A stretch of DNA of 64,000 nucleotides from JAXDJJ01 sp034665745 (GTDB lineage Bacteria; Actinomycetota; CADDZG01; WHSQ01). Each line of letters opens with the position of its first letter. Position 1 is the stretch's first letter. The DNA is taken from NCBI GenBank assembly GCA_034665745.1, contig JAXDJJ010000062.1, positions 1 to 64,000 on the forward strand. Reading direction: 5' to 3'. Positions 6,205-15,381 of the stretch are shown one piece after another. The notes beneath the pieces were generated by a model, which was not told the DNA's origin, ran no database searches, and was given only the letters and a program-made list of their open reading frames with translations. The position numbers were made by a program, and so were the translations under genes.

Positions 6205-8460
6205 ATGCGTCGTACAGCACTCGCATTGACTGCGGTGTTGCTGGCGGGTTCATTCGCCAGCGCACCCGCGGTCGGTGCTGCCGAAGAACCCACATACAGC
6301 CACGGTTCCGTCTACGTCAACGTCACCGATGACTCGATCACGATGGGCAACGACGCGATCGAGCGCACTTGGGCACGCTCTGGCTTCGGGACCACGGATC
6401 TAACCAACAAGACGAGCTGGTCCTCTGGCTGCAGCGGTTGCTCCGACTTCACGTTGGACTTCGTGACCGAATCGTTCGAAAGCAGGGACTTCGACGTGCA
6501 ATCGTTCACGGTGGACGACATCGCGGACGGCCTGCGCGTCAACTTCATCCTCGCTCCTTCAGGCCTATCCACCGTGGATGCCCTCAATGTGCGGCGTTCG
6601 ATCGAGATGTACGAAGGCATCTCTGGCTTCCGCACAGACACCTCGATCATCGCTGCCTCTTCGCTCCCTCTTCGCAGCTACACCCTCGAGCGTTTGGGAC
6701 GATCCGGCGCGCCGACGATCCATGCATTCCGGGCGGGTGCCGACTGGCGCGAAGAGGGTTGGAACGGCGCGCAGGTAGCTATCGGTGACAAGCACGCCGG
6801 TGACTGGCGAGAGACCAAGACCGCCCCAGCAGGCGCGGACCTAAGTGCGCCCGGCGAGTGGATCTCAGTCGAATCTCACTTCGGCGACCGCCTCTTCATG
6901 GTGATGGAACGGAACGACTTCCCCTCGTCTCGTGCCCTTTATGAGAACCACCAGGCGTCGCTCGTTGTCGATCACACTCGAGACATCATCTCGGCCGGAC
7001 CGTTCGAGTCCGACGTGCACGCGGAGAATCCCCAAGGCGAGAAGGCCGGCCGGGTTCGACTACTCAAACCGCTCGAACCATTCGCACTAGAAACGGCTTT
7101 CACGGGCTTTGCGGACAGTGCGGCCGATGAGGCGTGGCAGTTCCACAAGTACCTGGTCGACGAGCGTCTCGATCCCTACGCGAAGGACATCACGTTCAAC
7201 TCGAACGGCACCGACGGCGGCGTCATCTCTACCGGTGCGAAAGACGACATGGACTACGACACCGTGGTCGCGGTCGCTCAGCGAGCCAAGGACCTTGGCA
7301 TCGAGACGTTCATCCTCGATGACGGTTGGCAAGCGAACTCGGGCGACTGGTGGCCCGACTGTCCCGGACATGTCGACTACAGGAATCTCTACCCAGCCCG
7401 TTTTCCCGACTGTGACTTCACGGCCGTCCGTGAAGCGATCGCCCCGATGAAGCTCGGGCTCTGGATGAACCCGATGCACCTCAACCCTCAGGGTTCGCAG
7501 ACATTCAAGGACCATCCCGAGTGGGGATGCGAGCCGATCAACGCGCCATTGACCGCCTACAACGTGGCCGACCCCAATGGCGGGTCGAACGAAGCCGGGC
7601 TCGGCATGTGGGGCCCCGATGCGATCACCGGAGGGACACTGCCCGCCGCCGAGCACAGTGTCGAGTGGTGGATCCGTAACGCGATCGAGAACTGGGAAGT
7701 GAAGTACTTCAAGTACGACTTCCTCGCATGGGCAGATTGCGCGGGTCAGGGCGACCTCTATGAGTACAAAGAGGCGTTCACCGCGATGCTCGACCGTTTG
7801 ATCGCCGACTACCCCGACGTCACATTCTCGATCGACGAGACGAACGACTACCGCCTCTTCCCGTTCGAGTCGGTGTCACGCGGACCGTCGTGGTTCCAGA
7901 ACGGAAGCCCGACGGCGAGCCAGCTGCTGCACAACATCTGGAACCTCAGTCCCTACATCCCGTCCTTCTACATAGGGCAGCACTTCCTCGGCGGCTCCCA
8001 GTGGCGAAACGGCTACTCGGTCGACACTTTGATGGCGGTTGCGTTGACGTCGCACATGACGTTCTTCAGCGACCTTCGCCCCTACCCGCAGTGGGTTATC
8101 GACGAAGCTGCTCCCTGGACCGCGTTCTACAAGGCGAACCGCGAAGCGCTGACACAGCTGGTCTATCCCCTTCTGTCGGACCCGACCGAGGACAAGTGGA
8201 CCGCTCTGCAGTCGTGGAACCCGGACGAAGGCTTCGGCGCGCTTCTTGCGTTCCGTCAGAACGATTCGGATGGCACGAAGACGATCGCGCTCGAGAACGT
8301 TCCTGCGGGGATGACCTTCGACCTCTTCGAGGGCCCGGGCGGCGGCCTGGTCGGCACCTACACCTCGCAGCAACTATCCGATGGACTCACGATCACGCTG
8401 CCGCAGGTCAACACGGCCAAGGTGCTGATCATCCGGCCGCACGTAGCCGGACAGGTCTGA
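6205..8460 (+). CDS. Secreted GH36-type alpha-galactosidase
   Basis: The product has 751 residues with signal peptide MRRTALALTAVLLAGSFASA. An N-terminal beta-sandwich precedes a TIM barrel carrying the clan GH-D motifs: FILDDGW near residue 369, KLGLWMNP, then KYFKYDFLAW with the nucleophile Asp at about 505. SIDETNDYRLFP near 542 should supply the acid/base. A C-terminal beta domain ends the protein. It should release terminal alpha-galactose (or a related alpha-sugar) from extracellular glycans or glycolipids. GAGGAG precedes the ATG. Its TGA shares one base with the ATG of the GH92 gene, so the two enzymes are made together. The exact sugar is uncertain because GH36 also contains other specificities. 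Confidence 0.87.
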   Translation: MRRTALALTAVLLAGSFASAPAVGAAEEPTYSHGSVYVNVTDDSITMGNDAIERTWARSGFGTTDLTNKTSWSSGCSGCSDFTLDFVTESFESRDFDVQSFTVDDIADGLRVNFILAPSGLSTVDALNVRRSIEMYEGISGFRTDTSIIAASSLPLRSYTLERLGRSGAPTIHAFRAGADWREEGWNGAQVAIGDKHAGDWRETKTAPAGADLSAPGEWISVESHFGDRLFMVMERNDFPSSRALYENHQASLVVDHTRDIISAGPFESDVHAENPQGEKAGRVRLLKPLEPFALETAFTGFADSAADEAWQFHKYLVDERLDPYAKDITFNSNGTDGGVISTGAKDDMDYDTVVAVAQRAKDLGIETFILDDGWQANSGDWWPDCPGHVDYRNLYPARFPDCDFTAVREAIAPMKLGLWMNPMHLNPQGSQTFKDHPEWGCEPINAPLTAYNVADPNGGSNEAGLGMWGPDAITGGTLPAAEHSVEWWIRNAIENWEVKYFKYDFLAWADCAGQGDLYEYKEAFTAMLDRLIADYPDVTFSIDETNDYRLFPFESVSRGPSWFQNGSPTASQLLHNIWNLSPYIPSFYIGQHFLGGSQWRNGYSVDTLMAVALTSHMTFFSDLRPYPQWVIDEAAPWTAFYKANREALTQLVYPLLSDPTEDKWTALQSWNPDEGFGALLAFRQNDSDGTKTIALENVPAGMTFDLFEGPGGGLVGTYTSQQLSDGLTITLPQVNTAKVLIIRPHVAGQV

Positions 8461-10835
8461 TGAAGACGCGGCGTCTCACCGGGTTCATCTCGTTGGTGAC
8501 GATCGTCGCGGCCCTCTTCCCCGTAGCTGCAGCAAGCGCGGGACCAACCGATCTCGGTACCGACCTTGCGAAGTACGTCGACCCGCTGATCGGCACCGCT
8601 CCACCCGGGATGATCAATCCAGGGCCTGCTGTCCCTTACGGCATGGTCGATGTCGGTCCGGACACCGAGGGCCCGATCAACTACGGCGGCTACTACTACA
8701 TCAACAACACGATCACGGGCTTCAGCCACATACACATGAGCGCGGGTGTCGCGCGCGGTGGGGAGATCCCGATCATGCCCGTGACAGGTCCCGTGCAACT
8801 CGGCGACAACATCAACGACGCGACCCTCGGCCAGGGAAGCCCCGTTCCGAACTACTCGTCACCCTTCAATCACGCAACCGAAACAGCGGAGGCCGGCTAC
8901 TACAAGGTCCTGCTCGAGAAGTATGCGACTACGGCCGAGCTCACCGCGACGACTCACGTTGGCGTGCACCGCTACACGTTCCCCGCCGGCGTGGCTGCAT
9001 CGGTCGTAATCGACCCGAGCCGCGACCTCAAGGGGTACCAGAACGACGCATCTGTGTCGGCGGATGGTCAATACGTCACCGGCTATGTCGTGTCCGACGA
9101 CGCTGGAGGTGTGAAGGTCTACTTCGCGGCCACCTTCGATCGAGCGTTCACCACGCAGATCACCGGCAACACCGCGGTCTTGAGCTTCGACTCGGCCGGT
9201 GGGCGCGTCATCGGCAAGGTGGGTATCTCCTACGTGGACATCGACGGCGCGAAAGCGAACATCGCGGCGGAGGTTCCCGGTTGGGATTTCGACGCGGTCC
9301 ACAGCGCGGCCCGGGCGGCGTGGAACGAAGCGCTCGGGACGATCGAGGTCACCAGCTCGAACCCGGCCGACCTCATCTCCTTCTACACGGCGCTGTATCA
9401 CGCGCAACTGTTTCCGAACATAGTTAGCGACGCCGACGGCCGCTACCTCGGCTTCGAGGCCGAAGCGGGCCAGACCCCTCAGATCCATCAGAGCGACCGG
9501 CCCCACTACAGCGAGTTCTCTCTGTGGGATAGCTACCGCGGGCAGAACCAGCTCCTCGCTGTGATCAACCCGGACGCTTACCTCGACATGACCCTGTCGT
9601 TGCTCGACATGTATCGACAGGGCGGCTACCTCCCGCGTTGGACGTACGCGAACCGCGACCCTGGCCACATGTCGGGCGACCCGGTTATCCCGTTCATCGG
9701 CGAGGGATGGTGCCGCGGGGTCCTAGACGGGATGTCTCAAGACGATGCCGCCGAGCTGATGCAGGGCATGCGCGCGCTGCGGGATAGGCGCAATCCGGAC
9801 TACGACGCTCTGGGCTACATCCCCGTCGGTAGACCCGCTAACTCGTGGTTCGACGCGCTCCAGGGCGGAGAGTCTCAGGCCGGCACGACGCTCGAATATG
9901 GGATCGCCGACTTCTCGCTGGCGCTGATGCAGCACCAGGCCGAGGGCGCCGCCGATCAACGCGCTCTCGACGGTTCGACTCGTTATCGGAACCTGATGGA
10001 CCTCGATGCGGTCCACGCCGGGTCCGGTAACTCCGGGTGGAACCGGGCGCGTCACAGCGATGGATCGTGGCTCCAGGAGTTCATCCCGGAGAACGGTTAC
10101 GGATACCAAGAGGGCACGTCGTGGCAGTACTCGTGGCTCGCGATGCAGGACCTCGGAGGTCTCATCGAGCGGATGGGTGGCGATGCGAACGTCCAGGATC
10201 GCCTCGACAAGTTCTTCAACCTGCCCGCATCGGCTGCCCCCGTGGCGTGGCCCAAGGTGCAGAACCAGACCACGGTCTTCGGCATCGATTACCACGGCAA
10301 CCAGTACGCACCGGGTAACGAACACGACCTCGAGGTGCCGTACGTCTACAACTACGCAGGGGCGCCGTGGAAGACCCAGGCCGTGACGCGCGGCGCGCTG
10401 TCGATCTACACGCCGACCCCGGACGGACTTCCCGGTAACGATGACCTCGGTGCCTTGTCTGGTTGGGTCGTGTGGTCGATGCTCGGCATCTACCCGATCA
10501 CGCCCGGTGCGCCGCTCTACACGCTGGCCAGCCCGGTGTTTGAGACCGCGACGCTTCATATGGCCGACGGTGATCTGTCGATCAACGCCCCGGGCACCAC
10601 CTACGCCTCCAAATACATCCAATCGGTGTCACTCGATGGTGCTCCCGTAACCAAGACGTGGCTGACGGAGAGTGCCTTCTCCGACGGTGCGCACACGTTG
10701 GACTTCACTTTGAGCGCGGCCCCCAGCATGACGTGGGGGACTGGAGACGCAGCTGCTCCCCCATCGCTGTCGACCAACCCCCTGAGTGACTTCGGCTGCA
10801 GCGCGGCCCTCGACCTCACGGAGGACGAACAATGA
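8460..10835 (+). CDS. Secreted GH92 alpha-mannosidase
   Basis: The product has 791 residues. ATG 8460 overlaps the previous stop by one base (TGATG), and this start gives a clean signal peptide (ISLVTIVAALFPVAAASAG); the frame is open further upstream but without signal. YVDPLIGT near the N-terminus, the YAPGNEHD region at about 616-623, AGAPWKTQ, and DDLGALSGWVVWSMLGIYP near the C-terminus are hallmarks of GH92, Ca-dependent inverting exo-alpha-mannosidases, commonly alpha-1,2. It probably trims mannose from exported or environmental glycans. The stop overlaps the start of the PHP gene (ATGA). Confidence 0.88.
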   Translation: MKTRRLTGFISLVTIVAALFPVAAASAGPTDLGTDLAKYVDPLIGTAPPGMINPGPAVPYGMVDVGPDTEGPINYGGYYYINNTITGFSHIHMSAGVARGGEIPIMPVTGPVQLGDNINDATLGQGSPVPNYSSPFNHATETAEAGYYKVLLEKYATTAELTATTHVGVHRYTFPAGVAASVVIDPSRDLKGYQNDASVSADGQYVTGYVVSDDAGGVKVYFAATFDRAFTTQITGNTAVLSFDSAGGRVIGKVGISYVDIDGAKANIAAEVPGWDFDAVHSAARAAWNEALGTIEVTSSNPADLISFYTALYHAQLFPNIVSDADGRYLGFEAEAGQTPQIHQSDRPHYSEFSLWDSYRGQNQLLAVINPDAYLDMTLSLLDMYRQGGYLPRWTYANRDPGHMSGDPVIPFIGEGWCRGVLDGMSQDDAAELMQGMRALRDRRNPDYDALGYIPVGRPANSWFDALQGGESQAGTTLEYGIADFSLALMQHQAEGAADQRALDGSTRYRNLMDLDAVHAGSGNSGWNRARHSDGSWLQEFIPENGYGYQEGTSWQYSWLAMQDLGGLIERMGGDANVQDRLDKFFNLPASAAPVAWPKVQNQTTVFGIDYHGNQYAPGNEHDLEVPYVYNYAGAPWKTQAVTRGALSIYTPTPDGLPGNDDLGALSGWVVWSMLGIYPITPGAPLYTLASPVFETATLHMADGDLSINAPGTTYASKYIQSVSLDGAPVTKTWLTESAFSDGAHTLDFTLSAAPSMTWGTGDAAAPPSLSTNPLSDFGCSAALDLTEDEQ

Positions 10836-13228
10836 AGCGGATCGCACTCGTAGTAGCTATCGCGATGCTGGGTGTCATCCCGGCCCTCAAAGCGATCGCG
10901 ACCCCTGAGCCGGCGGGTGGCATGCATCACTACATCGGGTCCCTACACGAGCACAGTGGTTACTCCGACGGATACCCGAGCTCTCAGCCGCGCGACTACT
11001 ACGCGTCGGCGAAGGGGTACGGCCTGGACTTCCTCGGCTCCGGTGAGCACTCCGACAGCGCGGACCTGCCCATGGTCGTGAGCGAGGAATGTCTCACCCC
11101 GGCGATCGCCGACTGTGCCATCGCAGACGAGGACAACCCCACCGACTCCTTCCGCAAGTGGGACGCTACGCGCGAGCAAGCACGGGCAGCCACCACCGAG
11201 GACTTCACCGGGTTCCGCGGCTTCGAGTGGACCTCCGACAGGTTCGGCCACATCAACGTCTACTTCTCGCGCAACGACGCCAACGCAAAAGCAGATGGTG
11301 GTTACGGCGTGATGGACACCTTCTACAACTGGCTGACGCGCGATCCTCTGCTGGAGGGCGGGGCCGATGGTCTGGCTACGTTCAACCACCCTGGAGACAA
11401 GAAGCTCAGCGCAGACGATCCCGGCTTCAACTGGAACGATTTCGCGTACGTACCTGCCGCCGACACTCACATGGCTGGCATCGAGGTCTTCAACGGCAAC
11501 AAGGACTTCGGCCAGTACTTCGCCCATGCCCTGGACAAGGGCTGGCACCTCGGCGCGATCGGCGCCGAAGACAAGGGACACGACCCCAGCGACGGCGATC
11601 AACAAGGCGACGACGACTGGGGCGGTCCGAAATGGGCCAAGACAGTGTTCATCGCAACTGACAAGACCGAGGCTGGCCTGCGCGAGGCGATGACCGCCCG
11701 GCGTTTCTATGCGGTCCAGGACAACACGATCCGCATGGATCTCGAGGCGGACAGCCGCCCGATGGGTAGCCGAATCACGCGTGAGCTCGGTGAGACGGTC
11801 GGGATCGAGTTCAACGTCTGGCAGGAACCGTTCGGAACCGCAGTCTCGCAAGGTCTCGCTACCGTCGAGCTCGTATCGAACGGCGGAGTGGTCGTTGACG
11901 ATTCGCAGATCTCCGAAGGTGACGAGCCCGACCTCACCTTCGATGCTCCGGTCACGAACACCGAGACCTACTACTTCGCCCGCGTCCTCGGGACCGACGG
12001 GAAGCCGTTGGCGTACTCGAGCCCGGTGTGGATCAGCAGCGAGACCGCTAAGGGTGGCGAGTGGCTAGCAGGTGACCTCCACATCCACACGACCTACTCG
12101 CACGACTCCTACGGTGGTCCGACCGACGACAACACCCAGGACCCGCAGGACTACTACACGGTCGGGCACCCAGTGACCTCGCAATTCGCAGTAGCGGCTT
12201 CTCGTGGCCTCGACTACCTCGCGATCACCGACCACAACGACATCCGCTCTCAGACCGACCCGGGCTGGCAGTGGGCGAAGGACCACGGCATCGTCCCGAT
12301 CGCGGGATACGAGAACTCGCTGAGGGGACACGGGCAGATGCTCGGGGCCGAGAGCTGTTACGACAGCGCCGGCAGCTACTCGGGTACCGACTGTGCGAAC
12401 CACGGAGACACCTCTGCCGCCGGCATCAATGCGACTGCAGCTGCCTTGCGCGCCGAAGGAGGACTGTTCCAGATCAACCATCCCTTCGATGACACCAACG
12501 ATGAAGTTGCTTCGAGCTGGAAGTACGGCTACGACGTGGTGCCCGACACCTTGGAAGTGTGGAACATCACACGCGTCTATCAACCGCCGTTCCCAGCCGC
12601 GACGAACAACGACGCAGGCGTGCATTTCTGGGAGCACTTCCTCGACATGGGCTATCACGTTGGCGCCACGGGTGGCTCGGACAATCACTACATCGCGACA
12701 ACTCCGGTCCAAGGCGCGGGCCAGCCAACGACTTGGGTCTTCGCGAAGGATCGTTCCCAAGACGCGGTGCTCGAAGGTTTGAAGGCTGGTCGCACGTTCG
12801 TCTCTACGCAGCCCCCGAACCTCGGCGGGCCTCAGCTGTTCCTCGAAGCAGACGCGGATGGGGATGGCGTGTACGAGTCGATCGTCGGAGACACGGTGCC
12901 CGCAGGCAGCGCCTTCAGAGCTCGTGTCGTTGGCGCACCCGGATCCGTCCTTCAAGCGTTCACGAACGGCGGACAGCAAGCGGGCCTCGACGCGCCGGTT
13001 GCAACCCCCGACTACACCGTTCCGGTGACGCCCGGCGCAGACTCCACTTGGGTCCGTGTCGAGATCGGTCTCCCCGACGCTCAAGCACAGCGCAAGCAGG
13101 CATGCGACGCCGCTCTCGGCACCCAAACGACGTACTGCCGCAACAAGATCACCGCTCTAGCGATGACTTCCGCGATCTACATCTCCCAGCCGATGCCCGG
13201 GATCCCCGGCGCCACCAACCTGATCTAA
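10832..13228 (+). CDS. Secreted tandem PHP-domain metallohydrolase (CehA/McbA-like)
   Basis: The product has 798 residues with signal peptide MKRIALVVAIAMLGVIPALKA. It carries two PHP-type metal-binding units. Unit one has SLHEHSGYSDG, LGSGEHSD and FNHPGD. Unit two (from about residue 412) has LAGDLHIHTTYSHDSYGG, YLAITDHND, FQINHPFDD and GGSDNHY. A beta-sandwich-like segment (LGETVGIEFNVW) joins them. The second unit has the more complete set of histidines and aspartates. Secreted PHP proteins of the CehA/McbA group hydrolyse phosphoester or carbamate bonds; the substrate here is unknown. The ATG overlaps the GH92 stop and is preceded by GGAGG, so it is the third gene of the overlapping glycosidase unit. 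Confidence 0.8.
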   Translation: MKRIALVVAIAMLGVIPALKAIATPEPAGGMHHYIGSLHEHSGYSDGYPSSQPRDYYASAKGYGLDFLGSGEHSDSADLPMVVSEECLTPAIADCAIADEDNPTDSFRKWDATREQARAATTEDFTGFRGFEWTSDRFGHINVYFSRNDANAKADGGYGVMDTFYNWLTRDPLLEGGADGLATFNHPGDKKLSADDPGFNWNDFAYVPAADTHMAGIEVFNGNKDFGQYFAHALDKGWHLGAIGAEDKGHDPSDGDQQGDDDWGGPKWAKTVFIATDKTEAGLREAMTARRFYAVQDNTIRMDLEADSRPMGSRITRELGETVGIEFNVWQEPFGTAVSQGLATVELVSNGGVVVDDSQISEGDEPDLTFDAPVTNTETYYFARVLGTDGKPLAYSSPVWISSETAKGGEWLAGDLHIHTTYSHDSYGGPTDDNTQDPQDYYTVGHPVTSQFAVAASRGLDYLAITDHNDIRSQTDPGWQWAKDHGIVPIAGYENSLRGHGQMLGAESCYDSAGSYSGTDCANHGDTSAAGINATAAALRAEGGLFQINHPFDDTNDEVASSWKYGYDVVPDTLEVWNITRVYQPPFPAATNNDAGVHFWEHFLDMGYHVGATGGSDNHYIATTPVQGAGQPTTWVFAKDRSQDAVLEGLKAGRTFVSTQPPNLGGPQLFLEADADGDGVYESIVGDTVPAGSAFRARVVGAPGSVLQAFTNGGQQAGLDAPVATPDYTVPVTPGADSTWVRVEIGLPDAQAQRKQACDAALGTQTTYCRNKITALAMTSAIYISQPMPGIPGATNLI

Positions 13229-13237
13229 GGAGCCCCA

Positions 13238-15268
13238 ATGAAGAAGCTGCTTCTCGTTGCAACGATCTGCGCGCTGATCTCAGCGATGTTCGCCAATGGG
13301 GCGAACGCGCTGCCCATCGATCCGCCCGCGCGCGGAGTCGAGCCGGTAGTTATCACGGGAGCCCAACTTCCGACCTGGTCGCATCTGCCTGCCGAAGGTC
13401 TCGCTACGACGCACCCCCAGCACCTTCAGGATGGCAAGCGCGACGCACACAACGGCACCTTGGTAGTCCCGACTGATGCACGGCCCGGTGCGACCATCGC
13501 CGAGATCGCCGCGTTCTCATGGGACGGTTCGAAATTCGTCGAGATCCCGGTGCAGGTCGACGAACGCTTCCCGTACTTCCTTGCGAACGTGAACTCGAAT
13601 GACATCTTCGGCCCGGTCTACTCCGGCACCGACGAGGAGCTGACCTACGAATGGGACATCGAGTCCTGGAAGCAGCAATTCACAGAGGTTCTTCCGGACG
13701 GAAGTTGCATCAAGCGCTACGCCAACTCTGTCGACGAGATCGCCAAGGCGGTTCAGGAGGGCTGGATGAGCCTTGCCAGCTCGACCAAGCCGGATGACAT
13801 GCTCCGCCGCATGCAGGACCCCGTGGGGGTGCTCGACGATGACGACGAGATCGTCTTCATGGCATCGGACACGGGCCAGCTGGCTCCTGCAGATGCCGTA
13901 CCTCCCGGCACCATCGGTGGGAAGCAGCAGATCACGGTCACGGACCCGCGCAACCCTGCAGACGTCGGGTTCGTCTACCTCGTGCAGAGGCCGAGTGGTT
14001 CCTCATTCAATGCATCCAACGGCTACGTCTCGTACGAGCGTGATGCAGATGCCGACGAATGGATCGACCGCGACACCTATGCGGACGGCGAGCCGGAGAA
14101 TGTCGGGAGCTCCAACACCTCCTACGGTCCGAACATCCCGGGCACGGTGTGCACCGATGACCCCAAGACCCCAGAGCTAGAGCGCGGCTTCGACGACCCA
14201 ACCACACCTGCCGAGGAAGCACCGCGCCACAGCGATGACCGTTTCCCACGCGATGGCGTGACCGTGTCAACGGGCACGTACAAGTGGCACGCGAGTGGCC
14301 GTTGGATGATCCGCAGCATGCAGATCATCAGCGCCGCAACCGGCGAATACGGCCCCGACCTCATCGACCGATGGAAGGGTCGAGCGTTCCAGCAGAGTCC
14401 GGACTCGTCCGTCTCGCTCGTCGGTTTCGAAGACGAGCAGGTGAACTGGGAAGGCAACTCGACCCTGCTCGGCGAGCGCTTCGGCCCGGTTCGGGCGATC
14501 CGCGAGGTCTGGGGTGCCGACTCGGGTACGAACGTAACGAAGACCGAGACCTTCTACCGCGACGCCATCTCCTACCGTTTCCGGGTTCGCGTCCACCCGA
14601 TCCCGCCGGACGGTCTCTACACGTCATGGGACTACAACCAGGGTGTGGCCCAGTGCTACTTCAACGAATCGCACTCCGACTGTGTCCATGTCGATGGGGT
14701 CAACGACGACATCCTCAACGTCGACGAAGCTCCAACCGGCCAGCCGGCGTTCTTCGACGCCACCGACCCGCAGCACTCAAAGCCCTTGGCGAACCTGAAC
14801 TGGGAACAGGTCTCCGGTGCAGGTGACGCAGGTTCTCTCGTCTACATGTTCGAGATGAAGAACGCGCAGTCGGCCGAGAACCCCCTGGTCGTTCCTTACT
14901 ACCGGGACGATGCCTGCCTCGACGACGGCACCGGCGACAACCCGACCCCCCGTCAGTTCCCCGGTGAGGCGTCGACGGACGCGCGGGTCTATTCGGACGA
15001 GAACCGCGATTGCACGATCAACCCACTCGACCTGTTCGACCCGAACACCAACAACTGGCAGAACCGGCAGGGTTGCTTCGCTTGCCACGGCATCCACTAC
15101 TTCGTGACGAACGACACCGACAACGCAACGATGCCGAAGCCGACAACCGAGATCGACGGCCAGCAGTGGCAGTGGGCCGTTCCCACCGCAGGTCCATCGG
15201 CCGTCGGAGATGCCTACGCCAACACCGTGAAGACGCCGCTCGTCGCGGTCGCCACCTACCTGCCGTAA
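13238..15268 (+). CDS. Secreted protein of unknown function, with one CxxCH motif
   Basis: The product has 676 residues. A signal peptide (LLVATICALISAMFANGANA) follows AAGGAG nine bases after the PHP gene. No named domain is recognised. It is clearly paralogous to the next gene: both have EPVV(I/L)TGA near the N-terminus, WGADSGTNV in the middle, PYYRDD.C.DDGTG, and HGIH followed by a D.DNA segment near the C-terminus. Only this copy has GCFACHGIH, a CxxCH at 613-617, the signature for covalent haem c attachment. The acidic DDDDEIVFMASD segment could bind calcium. Position at the end of the glycosidase operon suggests substrate binding or a related extracellular role, which is inference. Confidence 0.65.
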   Translation: MKKLLLVATICALISAMFANGANALPIDPPARGVEPVVITGAQLPTWSHLPAEGLATTHPQHLQDGKRDAHNGTLVVPTDARPGATIAEIAAFSWDGSKFVEIPVQVDERFPYFLANVNSNDIFGPVYSGTDEELTYEWDIESWKQQFTEVLPDGSCIKRYANSVDEIAKAVQEGWMSLASSTKPDDMLRRMQDPVGVLDDDDEIVFMASDTGQLAPADAVPPGTIGGKQQITVTDPRNPADVGFVYLVQRPSGSSFNASNGYVSYERDADADEWIDRDTYADGEPENVGSSNTSYGPNIPGTVCTDDPKTPELERGFDDPTTPAEEAPRHSDDRFPRDGVTVSTGTYKWHASGRWMIRSMQIISAATGEYGPDLIDRWKGRAFQQSPDSSVSLVGFEDEQVNWEGNSTLLGERFGPVRAIREVWGADSGTNVTKTETFYRDAISYRFRVRVHPIPPDGLYTSWDYNQGVAQCYFNESHSDCVHVDGVNDDILNVDEAPTGQPAFFDATDPQHSKPLANLNWEQVSGAGDAGSLVYMFEMKNAQSAENPLVVPYYRDDACLDDGTGDNPTPRQFPGEASTDARVYSDENRDCTINPLDLFDPNTNNWQNRQGCFACHGIHYFVTNDTDNATMPKPTTEIDGQQWQWAVPTAGPSAVGDAYANTVKTPLVAVATYLP

Positions 15269-15277
15269 GCCTCATCT

Positions 15278-15303
15278 GGGGGTGGGCCTCAGGGTCCACC
15301 CCC
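15278..15303 (+). terminator. GC-rich hairpin after the glycosidase operon
   Basis: GGGGGTGG (15278-15285) pairs perfectly with CCACCCCC (15296-15303) across a ten-base loop. It comes ten bases after the stop of the preceding gene. There is no T tract, so it may attenuate rather than fully stop transcription into the paralogous gene. Confidence 0.45.
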
Positions 15304-15381
15304 ACGAACTCCTTCTGAAGGACTGGCTTCGCCTGCGGAGAACCTTCCGGCCATCGAGCCAAGGTTTCCCAGGAGAGCCCC

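Noticed and set aside
9723..10622. Long antisense frames opposite the GH92, PHP and ceramidase genes
   Set aside because: They are valine/arginine-rich translations with no domain, no ribosome-binding site and full overlap with real genes.
13238..15268. Calling the CxxCH protein a cytochrome c
   Set aside because: There is a single CxxCH, no visible distal methionine context and no cytochrome fold; it is kept as a protein of unknown function.
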